DNA from: Chitinophaga pinensis
Lineage (GTDB): Bacteria; Bacteroidota; Bacteroidia; Flavobacteriales_D; Crocinitomicaceae
Assembly (NCBI GenBank): GCA_945897765.1
Contig: CAMDGP010000016.1
Location: 1 to 18,528 of the forward strand
Direction of reading: 5' to 3'
DNA length: 18,528 bases
The notes under the pieces: generated by a model
The model's database searches: none
What the model saw: only the letters and a program-made list of their open reading frames with translations
What the model was told of the DNA's origin: nothing
Made by a program: the position numbers and the translations under genes
Part shown: positions 7,600-15,253 of the stretch, one piece after another
Layout of the letters: every line of letters starts with the position of its first letter
Position numbering within the stretch: position 1 is the first letter of the stretch

Positions 7600-8025
7600 T
7601 TAATACACCAGTTTAATAGTCAAAGTCTTATTTTTATCCAACTTCGTAGAGCATTCTTCAAATGTTGGAACTGAAAACCTTGGTCGAATATTGTTTGAAA
7701 AAGCATAAGCTTCTGTTGGGATTCCGAAGAAATTTTTATCACACGTTTTATTGTTGTTTTCATCGTGAAATAAACAAACTGCATATTTTCCCTCTTCTAA
7801 ATCATTAAAGTCGTGAACAATCGTGTTTCCTTCTGCTTTGACACGAACTATGCGATATGTTTGCCCAACTTTAGCAAATTTTTGAGGGTCTTTATAAAGT
7901 GCAATTTCTATCACGCCCCTTTGAGATTCAATTGAAGTAACTTTAACAGTAAGGGTGTGCTCGTTTTTTTGGGCTAGTACAACAACTGAAAAAGCCAAAT
8001 AAAAGAGAGAAATTAAAAGTTTCAT
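7600..8025 (-). CDS. Exported DUF2141 family protein
   Basis: A protein of about 141 residues with a signal peptide (MKLLISLFYLAFSVVVLAQ), predicted to be periplasmic or outside the cell. The mature part is a small beta-sandwich-like domain with the DUF2141 signature: GVIEIALYKDP, then AVCLFHDENNN, FFGIPTEAYAFSNN and a C-terminal LTIKLVY strand. Two or three Cys residues are present. Its molecular function is unknown. It is the last gene of a minus-strand unit, starting 12 bp after the stop of the hydroxylase-like gene. I chose the ATG at 8025 because the only codon further upstream in frame is a TTG at 8031, and the ATG gives a complete signal peptide. The context suggests, without proof, a link to envelope lipid or pigment modification. 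Confidence 0.85.
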   Translation of the reverse strand: MKLLISLFYLAFSVVVLAQKNEHTLTVKVTSIESQRGVIEIALYKDPQKFAKVGQTYRIVRVKAEGNTIVHDFNDLEEGKYAVCLFHDENNNKTCDKNFFGIPTEAYAFSNNIRPRFSVPTFEECSTKLDKNKTLTIKLVY

Positions 8026-8037
8026 ATTCAAAAGATT

Positions 8038-8739
8038 TTAGTTGTGATCTTTGAATTCAGTTTTAAAGATACGATCCATCCAAAGAAAAGTAGAAGAATA
8101 ATTACCCGACAATTTTGCATGGTGATCATCATGATGTTTGGTTTTACTGATAAATGGAATTTTACTCAAAACTGGTAAAGTCAAATCTGAATGAATGTGG
8201 ATTTCATGTAAGTTGCGCAAGCCACCAAATATCCATAAAGCATAAATACTTACAGGTGTAAAAATCATAATTAGTCCAAAACCAACTACAACACCTAACA
8301 TTCCAAGCATCCATTCGAACGGATGTGCATATAAATATTCTAAAGGAAAAGGTGTTGAAGCTCGATGATGAATTGAATGGACATTTTTAAGCATAAATTT
8401 ATTCTCATGCATAAATCGGTGCATAAAATAAAACCAAATATCGTCTGCTATAAACGCGATTAAAACCTGAAGTGCAATTAACCACCATGCAGTTTCTTCA
8501 GTGGCAAAAAAATCAAACATAAAATATGCTCCTGATCCAGAGAAAGCCAAAAGAATTACGAAATTAAATAAATACAAAGGCATTCTTGAACCAAAAACAC
8601 CTTCTTTATAAGCTTTTGATTGAATACGAAAAGACTTAAATACATCCGTTTTCAGCACGAGCATACTGTAAATCAACCCAAAAAGGTTGGAGGCGATTAA
8701 AACTCCAATTGTTCCAAGTGCAGCAATTTCTTTAGTCAT
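8038..8739 (-). CDS. Fatty acid hydroxylase / sterol desaturase family membrane enzyme
   Basis: A 233-residue integral membrane di-iron enzyme. The three His boxes of the superfamily are intact: H107-x3-H111 (HRFMH), H121-x2-H124-H125 (HSIHH) and H203-x2-H206-H207 (HDDHH). Additional His residues (139, 178, 181, 183) could complete the metal site. Hydrophobic helices lie near 5-28, 55-77, 84-105 and 143-172. The family uses O2 to hydroxylate or desaturate lipids such as fatty acyl chains, sterols or carotenoids. It differs from short CrtZ carotene hydroxylases in length and motifs, so the substrate is unassigned. Its ATG overlaps the stop of the upstream FkbM gene (ATGA), showing translational coupling, and the DUF2141 gene follows 12 bp later. 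Confidence 0.85.
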   Translation of the reverse strand: MTKEIAALGTIGVLIASNLFGLIYSMLVLKTDVFKSFRIQSKAYKEGVFGSRMPLYLFNFVILLAFSGSGAYFMFDFFATEETAWWLIALQVLIAFIADDIWFYFMHRFMHENKFMLKNVHSIHHRASTPFPLEYLYAHPFEWMLGMLGVVVGFGLIMIFTPVSIYALWIFGGLRNLHEIHIHSDLTLPVLSKIPFISKTKHHDDHHAKLSGNYSSTFLWMDRIFKTEFKDHN

Positions 8740-9536
8740 GATCTTAAGGCAAATAAATTATACATAGGTGTGTGTTCCAAGCCAACTTCACGTTCATCAT
8801 GTAATTTTACAAAACCTTTTGAAGAAAGTAAATCTTTTGTTTTTTGAAGGCGATTTTCAATGTCGTGAACCTCAATAACTAATGATTGAATCAGTGGCCA
8901 ATGTCTATCTTCAATTCCCTGTAAAACAGCCCATTCCGCACCTTCACAATCAATTTTCAACAAATCTATTTTTTCAACTTTTTCACTATCAATGACACTT
9001 GAAAGTGTTTTTAACTCACAATTCACTTTTTTACTGCCTTTCACCAATTGTTTAGCGATGATTCCTGCAAAAATCGGTGGAATCCAACTCATCCATTTCA
9101 TTCCATCAGGTGGGTTTTTCATTGTACCTTTAACTGCATCGCGAAAAGCTGTTGGGTTTTCATCCCATTGTTCAGGATGTAAAGTAGAAAGTGCAGGCGT
9201 ATTCGGAAAGTAAGTAAACGTTGCACGACTTGGTTCATTTGAAACACCATGTGCTAGTACGTGAATGTGCCCTTTTCCAAATTCAGTAGCATTTTTCGTA
9301 AGTACTTCAGCAATATCAGGAATAGGTTCAAAGCAATATGCGTGCACATTTTTACCTTTTTGAATAGCTCTTAAACCAAAGACACCAATATTTGCTCCAA
9401 CATCAAAAACAACGTCGCCGTCCTTGATTGTAATTCCATTTTGTAAATAACCATCAACATGATGATCGAGCATTTTCGCTTCTGGTTTGCGCAGACAATA
9501 TATTGCTGTGCCGTCGTGTAAAGTTGTTTTTGTCAT
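8736..9536 (-). CDS. FkbM family SAM-dependent methyltransferase
   Basis: A 266-residue class I methyltransferase. SAM-binding motif I is VFDVGANIGVFG (43-54), followed by the acidic end of strand 2, CFEPIP (Glu70). The FkbM signature IDLLKIDCEGAEW lies at 190-202. FkbM enzymes usually O-methylate hydroxyl groups on sugars, polyketides or lipids. Between the two halves is a stretch (about 120-172) with Trp and Pro residues and a hydrophobic run (WIPPIFAGIIAKQLV), which could bring the enzyme to a membrane or a lipid substrate. It is first in a three-gene minus-strand unit, overlapping the next gene by four bases. No clear TAnnTTTG promoter was found upstream. The ATG at 9536 is followed by a normal family N-terminus. 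The substrate is unknown. Confidence 0.85.
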   Translation of the reverse strand: MTKTTLHDGTAIYCLRKPEAKMLDHHVDGYLQNGITIKDGDVVFDVGANIGVFGLRAIQKGKNVHAYCFEPIPDIAEVLTKNATEFGKGHIHVLAHGVSNEPSRATFTYFPNTPALSTLHPEQWDENPTAFRDAVKGTMKNPPDGMKWMSWIPPIFAGIIAKQLVKGSKKVNCELKTLSSVIDSEKVEKIDLLKIDCEGAEWAVLQGIEDRHWPLIQSLVIEVHDIENRLQKTKDLLSSKGFVKLHDEREVGLEHTPMYNLFALRS

Positions 9537-9738
9537 AATAATTGAAGTCTTAAAAATAGCTATTTTTTATTTGCGAAAACTTTACGATTAATGAAGTTAT
9601 TAACGTGCGATTTAAATTAATTTTTTTGAGTGTGCGTTTTCTTACCACGAATCAAATGGCATGTCTGAAAAAGAGAAATTATCATTGGTTCAGCTAGTGG
9701 TGTTAATCCTCGTCAAGCTGCTATTATGTTCTTCTTTG

Positions 9739-9759
9739 AGTTCTTTTAAAGAACTTTTT
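9739..9759 (+). terminator. Small terminator-like hairpin in the divergent region
   Basis: AGTTCTTT (9739-9746) and AAAGAACT (9748-9755) form a self-complementary hairpin directly followed by a T-run. An overlapping alternative pairs TTCTTTTAAA (9741-9750) perfectly with TTTAAAAGAA (9761-9770). No confident gene ends here, so the transcript it would terminate is unknown. Confidence 0.4.
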
Positions 9760-9927
9760 GTTTAAAAGAAAGAAATCATAAAATCACAACTTATAATCAT
9801 ATTAAAGTTCTGATTAATAATTAGTTGTTTAAAAATTTAGGTTTAAATATTTTGATTTTTACCGTTAGATATTTTATTCAAAATTTTGGATTAACTAGAA
9901 AAAAACTAATAAGTACTAATTAATTTC

Positions 9928-9935
9928 TAATTTTG
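9928..9935 (+). promoter_or_regulatory. Putative -7 box of the MMPL gene promoter
   Basis: TAATTTTG fits the TAnnTTTG element, with transcription expected near 9941 and the ATG at 9968. No TTG is present at the ideal upstream spacing, so the promoter is weak or only partly matched. Confidence 0.4.
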
Positions 9936-9967
9936 TCACCTTGTACCTTAAAATACATGGCCTTTTC

Positions 9968-12604
9968 ATGTGGAATAATTTAGCTAGCTTAATATTAAGA
10001 AATAGACTTTTCATTGTCGCAATAATTGCATTACTCACTGTTTTTTTTGGGTATTATGCAATTACAGCACTTAAGGTTGATAACAAATACGGTAATACCT
10101 TACCAAAAGATTCTCAGACTCAAAAAGATTATTTGAAGTTTAAAACTCAATTTGGAGAAGATGGTTCCACATTGGTTATTGCAATTCAATCTGATTCGCT
10201 CTATACAGAGAAAAATTTCACTAAATGGTTAGAATTAGGATATAAAATTCTCAATTTTGATGGCGTTGAAAATGTTATTTCTGAAGCTACACTTTATACC
10301 CTCAGCAATAATAAAGAACAGAATCGATTTGAAGTACATAAAATATTTTCTGACACAACCTTCAATGAAAAATCGATTGATTCAATAAAATCAGAAATAA
10401 GAAGAATTCCAATTTACAAAAACTTGCTTTATAATGACTCAACAAACGTTTCTTTGTTGATGATCGGAATGGACGAAAAGTGTCTTCAAGATAGGAAAAA
10501 ATCAAAAGTAGTTTTTGAAATAGAAAAGTTAGCTCAATCTTATTCTGGTTATTTTGGAAAAGTTCATTTTGCAGGATTACCACACATGCGGGTTGTAATT
10601 GGAAAAAGAATTGTCAATGAAATGTACATTTTCCTTGGACTATCTGTTCTTGCTTCATCCATTTTGTTATTCATATTCTTTAGATCAATTCGAGTAGTAA
10701 TTCAAAGTAATATAGTTGTTTTCATTTCAGTTATCTGGGCGCTTGGTAGCATTGCTTTGTTTAATTTTCAGCTATCGATAATGATGGCATTGATTCCACC
10801 TTTATTAATCGTAATTGGTGTGCCAAATTGTGTGTTTTTAATAACCAGGTACCATCAAGAATATGTAAAGCTTGGGAATAAAAATAAAACCCGTGCCTTG
10901 TTCACTATGATTAAAAGAATTGGTTCAGTTACATTTTTAACAAATCTTACTACCGCTGTTGGTTTTTGTACTTTCACTAGCTCTGAAAAACTTGCGCAAT
11001 TCGGAATCATTTCTAGTTTGAATATAATGGTGGTTTTTGTGCTTTCAATTACAATCATTCCAATTTTTGCTTCCTTTTCAAAACCACCTAAACCAAGACA
11101 TTTAAAACATTTAAATCGTGTTTATTCTCAAGGTATTATTGATATTGTAATTAACCTCGTTTCAAAACGCAGAAAGGTAATTTATATCACATCAATTGTT
11201 ATGTTGGTCATTAGTATTTATGGAATGACTAAAATAACTGCCACAGGAAATGTGACGAGTGATTTACCAAAAGATGATCCTATTCTGCTAGACTTAAAAT
11301 TTGTTGAGCGTAATTTTGGAGGATCAATTCCTTTTGAAATAACAATCAATTATAAAGAAAAAGGAAGACTGCTTTCAAATAAAACACTTAAAAAAGTCGA
11401 ATTGATACAAGAGACTTTTGCTGCTGATACTTTGTTTTCCAAATCTTTGTCGTTCGTGGATTTTCTAAAGTCAATTAATATGGCTTATCATGGTAACAAT
11501 CCAGATCAATACAAATTAATTTCAAGCAGAGATAAACTTCGATTAAAACAGTATTTTGATAAGTTTGACTTAAGTGATTTTAATGGAGGAAATTTATCAT
11601 TAAAAGATTTGATTGACACAACGAATACAACATTAAGAATCAGATGTCAAATGAAAGATGTTGGTTCGTATGAAGTAGCAACAAAAGTTGACTCTTTGCG
11701 ATTACAAGTTGATGAAATACTTAATCCAGATAAAAAAGACATCGAAAGATTATATTCAAAAGTTAAAAAAGGGGATGTAAAATCTATTGATTCAATATTA
11801 TTAAATTATCCAGCGGTTTATAATAGTTTAACTTCACTTTTGTCTAAAGGAAATTCTGACCAGCAAATGAAGTTTGATATGGGTTATGAAGAAATTAATA
11901 AGTTCAAAAATAAATCCAATTTTAAGAAGAATCTTCGAAAAGCAATTGATTCAGAATACTATGATTTAACGTTCACTGGTACTTCAATTGTTGTGTCTGA
12001 AGGAACAAAATACTTATTTGTTAATCTTGTACAAAGTTTAGTTTTCGCCATTCTTTCTATTGCTTTACTAATGGCATTATTGTTTAGATCTTTTAAAATT
12101 ATTTTAATTTCAATGATTCCAAACATACTTCCATTGCTATTTACAGCAGGAATAATGGGTTATTTTCAAATTCCACTTAAACCTTCAACGCTTTTAGTTT
12201 TTGGAATTGCACTAGGAATCACTGTTGATAATGCGATTTTATTTTTAGCAAAATACCGACAAGAGTTGAAGCTTCACCCTTGGGATATTAATCATGCAAT
12301 TATGATTTCAATTAAAGAAACTGGTCTTGGTATTTTTTACACTTCCATTATACTATTCTTTGGATTCATTATGTTTGTCTTTTCACAATTCGGTGGAACA
12401 AAAGGTCTAGGATTACTTGTTTCAATAACAATTTTAGTCGGAATGTTAACCAATCTTTTGATTCTTCCTTCTTTATTGTTAACGCTTCAAAAGAAAGTGA
12501 TTTCTAAGTCATTCCAAGAACCATTCTTTGATTTCTACGACGAAGAAACAGATTACGATGTAGACAAGATAAAAATTGGAATAGAAGATGAGGATGAAGA
12601 TTAA
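9968..12604 (+). CDS. MMPL/RND superfamily exporter
   Basis: A protein of about 878 residues with the duplicated RND layout: a membrane helix near the N-terminus (about 10-32), a first soluble loop, a helix bundle (about 218-372), a helix at about 405-420, a second soluble loop (about 425-670) and a second bundle (about 683-842). The second half has the motif FGIALGITVDNAILFLAKYR, with Asp754 in the position of the proton-relay acid. In the first half the matching motif is VIGVPNCVFLITRYHQEY, with Asn287 there. It belongs to the COG1033-type exporters, which move lipids or other hydrophobic compounds; the substrate is unknown. The C-terminal tail is strongly acidic (IEDEDED). The ATG at 9968 is chosen over an in-frame TTG at 9941, because that TTG lies at the expected transcription start. 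An S41 peptidase gene follows after 87 bp with no terminator between. Confidence 0.85.
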   Translation: MWNNLASLILRNRLFIVAIIALLTVFFGYYAITALKVDNKYGNTLPKDSQTQKDYLKFKTQFGEDGSTLVIAIQSDSLYTEKNFTKWLELGYKILNFDGVENVISEATLYTLSNNKEQNRFEVHKIFSDTTFNEKSIDSIKSEIRRIPIYKNLLYNDSTNVSLLMIGMDEKCLQDRKKSKVVFEIEKLAQSYSGYFGKVHFAGLPHMRVVIGKRIVNEMYIFLGLSVLASSILLFIFFRSIRVVIQSNIVVFISVIWALGSIALFNFQLSIMMALIPPLLIVIGVPNCVFLITRYHQEYVKLGNKNKTRALFTMIKRIGSVTFLTNLTTAVGFCTFTSSEKLAQFGIISSLNIMVVFVLSITIIPIFASFSKPPKPRHLKHLNRVYSQGIIDIVINLVSKRRKVIYITSIVMLVISIYGMTKITATGNVTSDLPKDDPILLDLKFVERNFGGSIPFEITINYKEKGRLLSNKTLKKVELIQETFAADTLFSKSLSFVDFLKSINMAYHGNNPDQYKLISSRDKLRLKQYFDKFDLSDFNGGNLSLKDLIDTTNTTLRIRCQMKDVGSYEVATKVDSLRLQVDEILNPDKKDIERLYSKVKKGDVKSIDSILLNYPAVYNSLTSLLSKGNSDQQMKFDMGYEEINKFKNKSNFKKNLRKAIDSEYYDLTFTGTSIVVSEGTKYLFVNLVQSLVFAILSIALLMALLFRSFKIILISMIPNILPLLFTAGIMGYFQIPLKPSTLLVFGIALGITVDNAILFLAKYRQELKLHPWDINHAIMISIKETGLGIFYTSIILFFGFIMFVFSQFGGTKGLGLLVSITILVGMLTNLLILPSLLLTLQKKVISKSFQEPFFDFYDEETDYDVDKIKIGIEDEDED

Positions 12605-12691
12605 ATTTTATTAGTCAATTTATCTGATCTAAAAGCTTTTATGTTTCATTAGATAATTAATTGAGATATAGTTATAATTCTGATTTTCAAA

Positions 12692-14155
12692 ATGAAAAAC
12701 GCTTTTTTAATTCTCTTCTTCACAATTATCAAGTTTTTCTTAAGTGCTCAAGCTTGCTCTGAATTTCCCAACATTGCTAAGTCGATTAAAGAAAACACAA
12801 AAATCTGTCCCGAAGCAATGGTAAATGATTTGGTTCAACTTAATGGATTTATTCAAGATATACATCCAAATCCTTTTCTATATATAACAGATTCCGTTTA
12901 TTATCAGTCGTATAAAAAAGCACTTTCTGCTGCTTCATCTGAAAAAACTGTTCTAGAGTTTGCAGAAATTGTTGCCGACTATGTTCATGGAATTAAAGAT
13001 TCTCACACCAATTTCAATCCAAGAGATTTACTGTTTCAATCGAGCAGAAAGAAAGCGGTTGTTCCTTTTTATTTGAAGGAAATCGGCGGAAAATACTATT
13101 TAGAAAAAATTTACTTGGAATCTTTACCTAAAGGTTGCGAAATTCTACGAGTTAATGATTTTAAAACAGATTCCCTATATAATTTAAGTAAGCGTTTTTG
13201 CTTTCGAGAGGGCGATGCTTTAATTCCGCAAACAGAAATAGCTTCAAAAATTACTGGAATTGTTTTTAATTTATTTAATTCCAAACCATTAATTAGCTTT
13301 AAATATGTTTCATTCGAAGGAGATACGCTTTTAAAGATTTGTCCAACAATTACCGTTAAGAAAATGATGCGCTTGAAAAATTGGTATGATTCAGAGGAAT
13401 TGACCTATTATTTTGACAAAAACAATATTGCAGTTTTATCTATTAAATCATTTGAAACACGAAATCTATCGAAATATAAAAAACAGGTTGATCTTTTCTT
13501 CAATGAAGTTGAACGCAAAAAGTGTAAAAGTATAGTAATTGATTTGCGTGATAATCGAGGGGGCTTAATTTTAGCTCAAGAGTATTTGATTTCTTATCTA
13601 AACAAAGCAAAATTGAATAAGCAAATGAATTACCTCTACAAAAGAAGTAAGTTTGATCGTTTTTCACTTTTACCTTTTTATCAACGATGGCAATTTCAGA
13701 AAAGAGCGCGTTCGGTTTATCCAAGAGGAATTATTAGCAAAGAATATGATTTTTTTCAAAGTCCTTTAGGTACAGTGAAAACAATTTTGTACGATTATCT
13801 ACCTAAAAATCAACTAAATAAAGTCTATGATGGTGAATGCACACTTGCGATTAATGGTTTTTCAATGTCTGCTTCAGTATTATTTGCTTCTTGGTTTAGA
13901 GATAATGAACGCGGTAAAATCGTTGGTACACCCTGTATGGGTTCAATTAGTGGTACTTTTGGTAATAGCGCCACTATTCGTTTGAACAATTCTCAATTTC
14001 CGATAATGATTTCAACCTTGAAATTTACCCCGACTAAATATGAGAAAATACAATTAGAACCTATTCAGCCAGATGTACTAATTCAAAAAAACGTAAGTGA
14101 TTTAATTCAAAAAACCGATCCAATTCTCAATTATTTAGGAGTCATTCAACCTTAA
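12692..14155 (+). CDS. Exported S41 family peptidase
   Basis: A 487-residue protein with a signal peptide (1-20, MKNAFLILFF to FLSAQ). The N-terminal part carries a conserved His in HGIKDSHTNFNP (His105), the usual position of the catalytic His in the S41B/tricorn-like branch. A central segment (about 120-230) takes the place of a PDZ-like domain. The C-terminal core has IVIDLRDNRGG (281-291), the nucleophile region INGFSMSASVLFASW (probable Ser393) and VGTPCMGSISGTFGN, then QPDV near the end. The CtpA-type Ser-Lys dyad is not evident, since the usual FGKG lysine position reads MGSI. It is therefore a Ser-His type enzyme or perhaps inactive. It lies between the MMPL and thiL genes on the same strand. 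The substrate is unknown. Confidence 0.8.
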   Translation: MKNAFLILFFTIIKFFLSAQACSEFPNIAKSIKENTKICPEAMVNDLVQLNGFIQDIHPNPFLYITDSVYYQSYKKALSAASSEKTVLEFAEIVADYVHGIKDSHTNFNPRDLLFQSSRKKAVVPFYLKEIGGKYYLEKIYLESLPKGCEILRVNDFKTDSLYNLSKRFCFREGDALIPQTEIASKITGIVFNLFNSKPLISFKYVSFEGDTLLKICPTITVKKMMRLKNWYDSEELTYYFDKNNIAVLSIKSFETRNLSKYKKQVDLFFNEVERKKCKSIVIDLRDNRGGLILAQEYLISYLNKAKLNKQMNYLYKRSKFDRFSLLPFYQRWQFQKRARSVYPRGIISKEYDFFQSPLGTVKTILYDYLPKNQLNKVYDGECTLAINGFSMSASVLFASWFRDNERGKIVGTPCMGSISGTFGNSATIRLNNSQFPIMISTLKFTPTKYEKIQLEPIQPDVLIQKNVSDLIQKTDPILNYLGVIQP

Positions 14156-14179
14156 TCCCAAATTCGTTGATTTTGTTCT

Positions 14180-14187
14180 TAATTTTG
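14180..14187 (+). promoter_or_regulatory. Putative -7 box upstream of thiL
   Basis: TAATTTTG matches TAnnTTTG and lies 28 bases before the thiL ATG. The nearest TTG (14167-14169) is only 10 bases upstream, shorter than the usual 17-23, so this is a partial match. Confidence 0.35.
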
Positions 14188-14215
14188 CAACCTGATTTAA
14201 AATTAGTTTAATCGC

Positions 14216-15253
14216 ATGAGTGAAGAAAAAAAGTTAAGAAATATCGAGGAATTAGGTGAGTTTGCATTAATTGACCAATTAACCAATCAATTTGAAAATA
14301 GAAATCCAAATACAATATTCGGAATTGGAGATGATGCAGCAGTAATTGCGCTTTCTGAAACGGAATCCTTATTGCTTTCAACTGATTCTTTGGTAGAAGG
14401 AGTTCATTTCAATTTAATGTATATGCCATTGAAGCATTTAGGCTATAAGGCTGTAGCAGTAAACGTTTCAGATATTTGTGCAATGAATGGAAACCCAGAA
14501 CAAATAACCGTTTCAATTGCAGTTTCAAGTAAGTTTTCTTTAGAAGCTTTGGAGGAATTGTATGAAGGAATAAAATTAGCTTGTGAACACTATAAAATTG
14601 ACTTAATTGGTGGCGACACAACTTCTTCTCGCGCAGGTATGATGATTAATATTGCCGTTGTTGGCCGGGCTCAAAAAGATAAAATAGCTTATAGAAGTGG
14701 CGCTAAGGAATATGATTTGTTAGTGGTCACGGGAGATTTAGGAGCCGCCTATGTTGGTTTACAAATGTTGGAAAGAGAGAAAGAAGTTTTTCAAGCAAAT
14801 CCCAACATTCAACCTGACTTAGATGGTCACGATTATATTATCGAGCGTCAATTAAAACCAGAAGCTAGAGTTGATATCATTCAGTATTTAAAAGAATTAG
14901 AAGTAGTTCCAACGTCGATGATAGATATTTCGGACGGTTTGGCTTCGGAGATTTTACATATTTGTAAAGCGAGTAAAGTTGGATGTTATTTATATGATGA
15001 AAAAATTCCAATCGACGCTAAAACTTCCATGACAGCAATTGATTTCAATTTAGATCCAAGTACTTGTGCACTAAATGGAGGAGAGGATTACGAGTTACTT
15101 TTTACTGTTAAACAAGAAGATTTTGAAAAGGTAAATAGTAACCCACACATGTCAGTAATTGGTCATATCACAGATGAAAAAGATGGTATTTATTTCATAG
15201 ACAAATCGGGCTCTGCAATTACTTTAAAAGCCCAAGGATGGAAGCACTTTTAA
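14216..15253 (+). CDS. thiL: Thiamine-monophosphate kinase
   Basis: A 345-residue ThiL that phosphorylates thiamine monophosphate to thiamine diphosphate using ATP in the cytoplasm, the last step of cofactor synthesis. Family motifs appear in order: GIGDDAAVI (36-44), STDSLVEGVHF (55-65, metal and substrate binding), NVSDICAMNG (83-92), IGGDTT (131-136), VTGDLGAAY (171-179), DISDGLASE (237-245) and NGGEDYELLF (287-296). The length is normal (about 320-350). No thiamine biosynthesis genes and no TPP riboswitch lie next to it. Its TAA shares four bases with the stop of the convergent gene, and no terminator separates them. The S41 gene lies 60 bp upstream. Confidence 0.96.
   Translation: MSEEKKLRNIEELGEFALIDQLTNQFENRNPNTIFGIGDDAAVIALSETESLLLSTDSLVEGVHFNLMYMPLKHLGYKAVAVNVSDICAMNGNPEQITVSIAVSSKFSLEALEELYEGIKLACEHYKIDLIGGDTTSSRAGMMINIAVVGRAQKDKIAYRSGAKEYDLLVVTGDLGAAYVGLQMLEREKEVFQANPNIQPDLDGHDYIIERQLKPEARVDIIQYLKELEVVPTSMIDISDGLASEILHICKASKVGCYLYDEKIPIDAKTSMTAIDFNLDPSTCALNGGEDYELLFTVKQEDFEKVNSNPHMSVIGHITDEKDGIYFIDKSGSAITLKAQGWKHF

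Larger units (their letters stand above)
9537..9940. other. 404-bp divergent intergenic region
   Basis: This AT-rich region separates the minus-strand FkbM unit from the plus-strand MMPL gene. It holds a terminator-like hairpin (9739-9759). It also holds a 34-codon ATG frame at 9661-9765 whose product would have a hydrophobic middle (LSLVQLVVLILVKLLL). Another frame (9669-9746) has no start but reads EIIIGSASGVNPRQAA, which is less AT-biased than random sequence. The frame conflict and the lack of a clear promoter keep me from calling a gene. A small RNA or a decayed gene is possible. A TAnnTTTG box (9928-9935) near the right end probably serves the MMPL gene. Confidence 0.5.

Noticed and set aside
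8026..8031. TTG start two codons upstream of the DUF2141 ATG
   Set aside because: The ATG at 8025 gives a complete signal peptide; the TTG adds only two residues.
9941..9967. TTG start for the MMPL transporter
   Set aside because: It would lie at the expected transcription start after the TAATTTTG box; the ATG at 9968 is directly before the normal N-terminal helix.
12636..12647. Small palindrome around AAAAGCTTTT after the MMPL gene
   Set aside because: The stem is short and AT-only apart from GC at its centre, leaving no room for a loop, and no T-run follows; it does not make a terminator.
14156..14215. Possible TPP riboswitch before thiL
   Set aside because: The gap is only 60 bp, lacks the conserved CUGAGA and related motifs, and ThiL genes outside biosynthesis operons usually have none.
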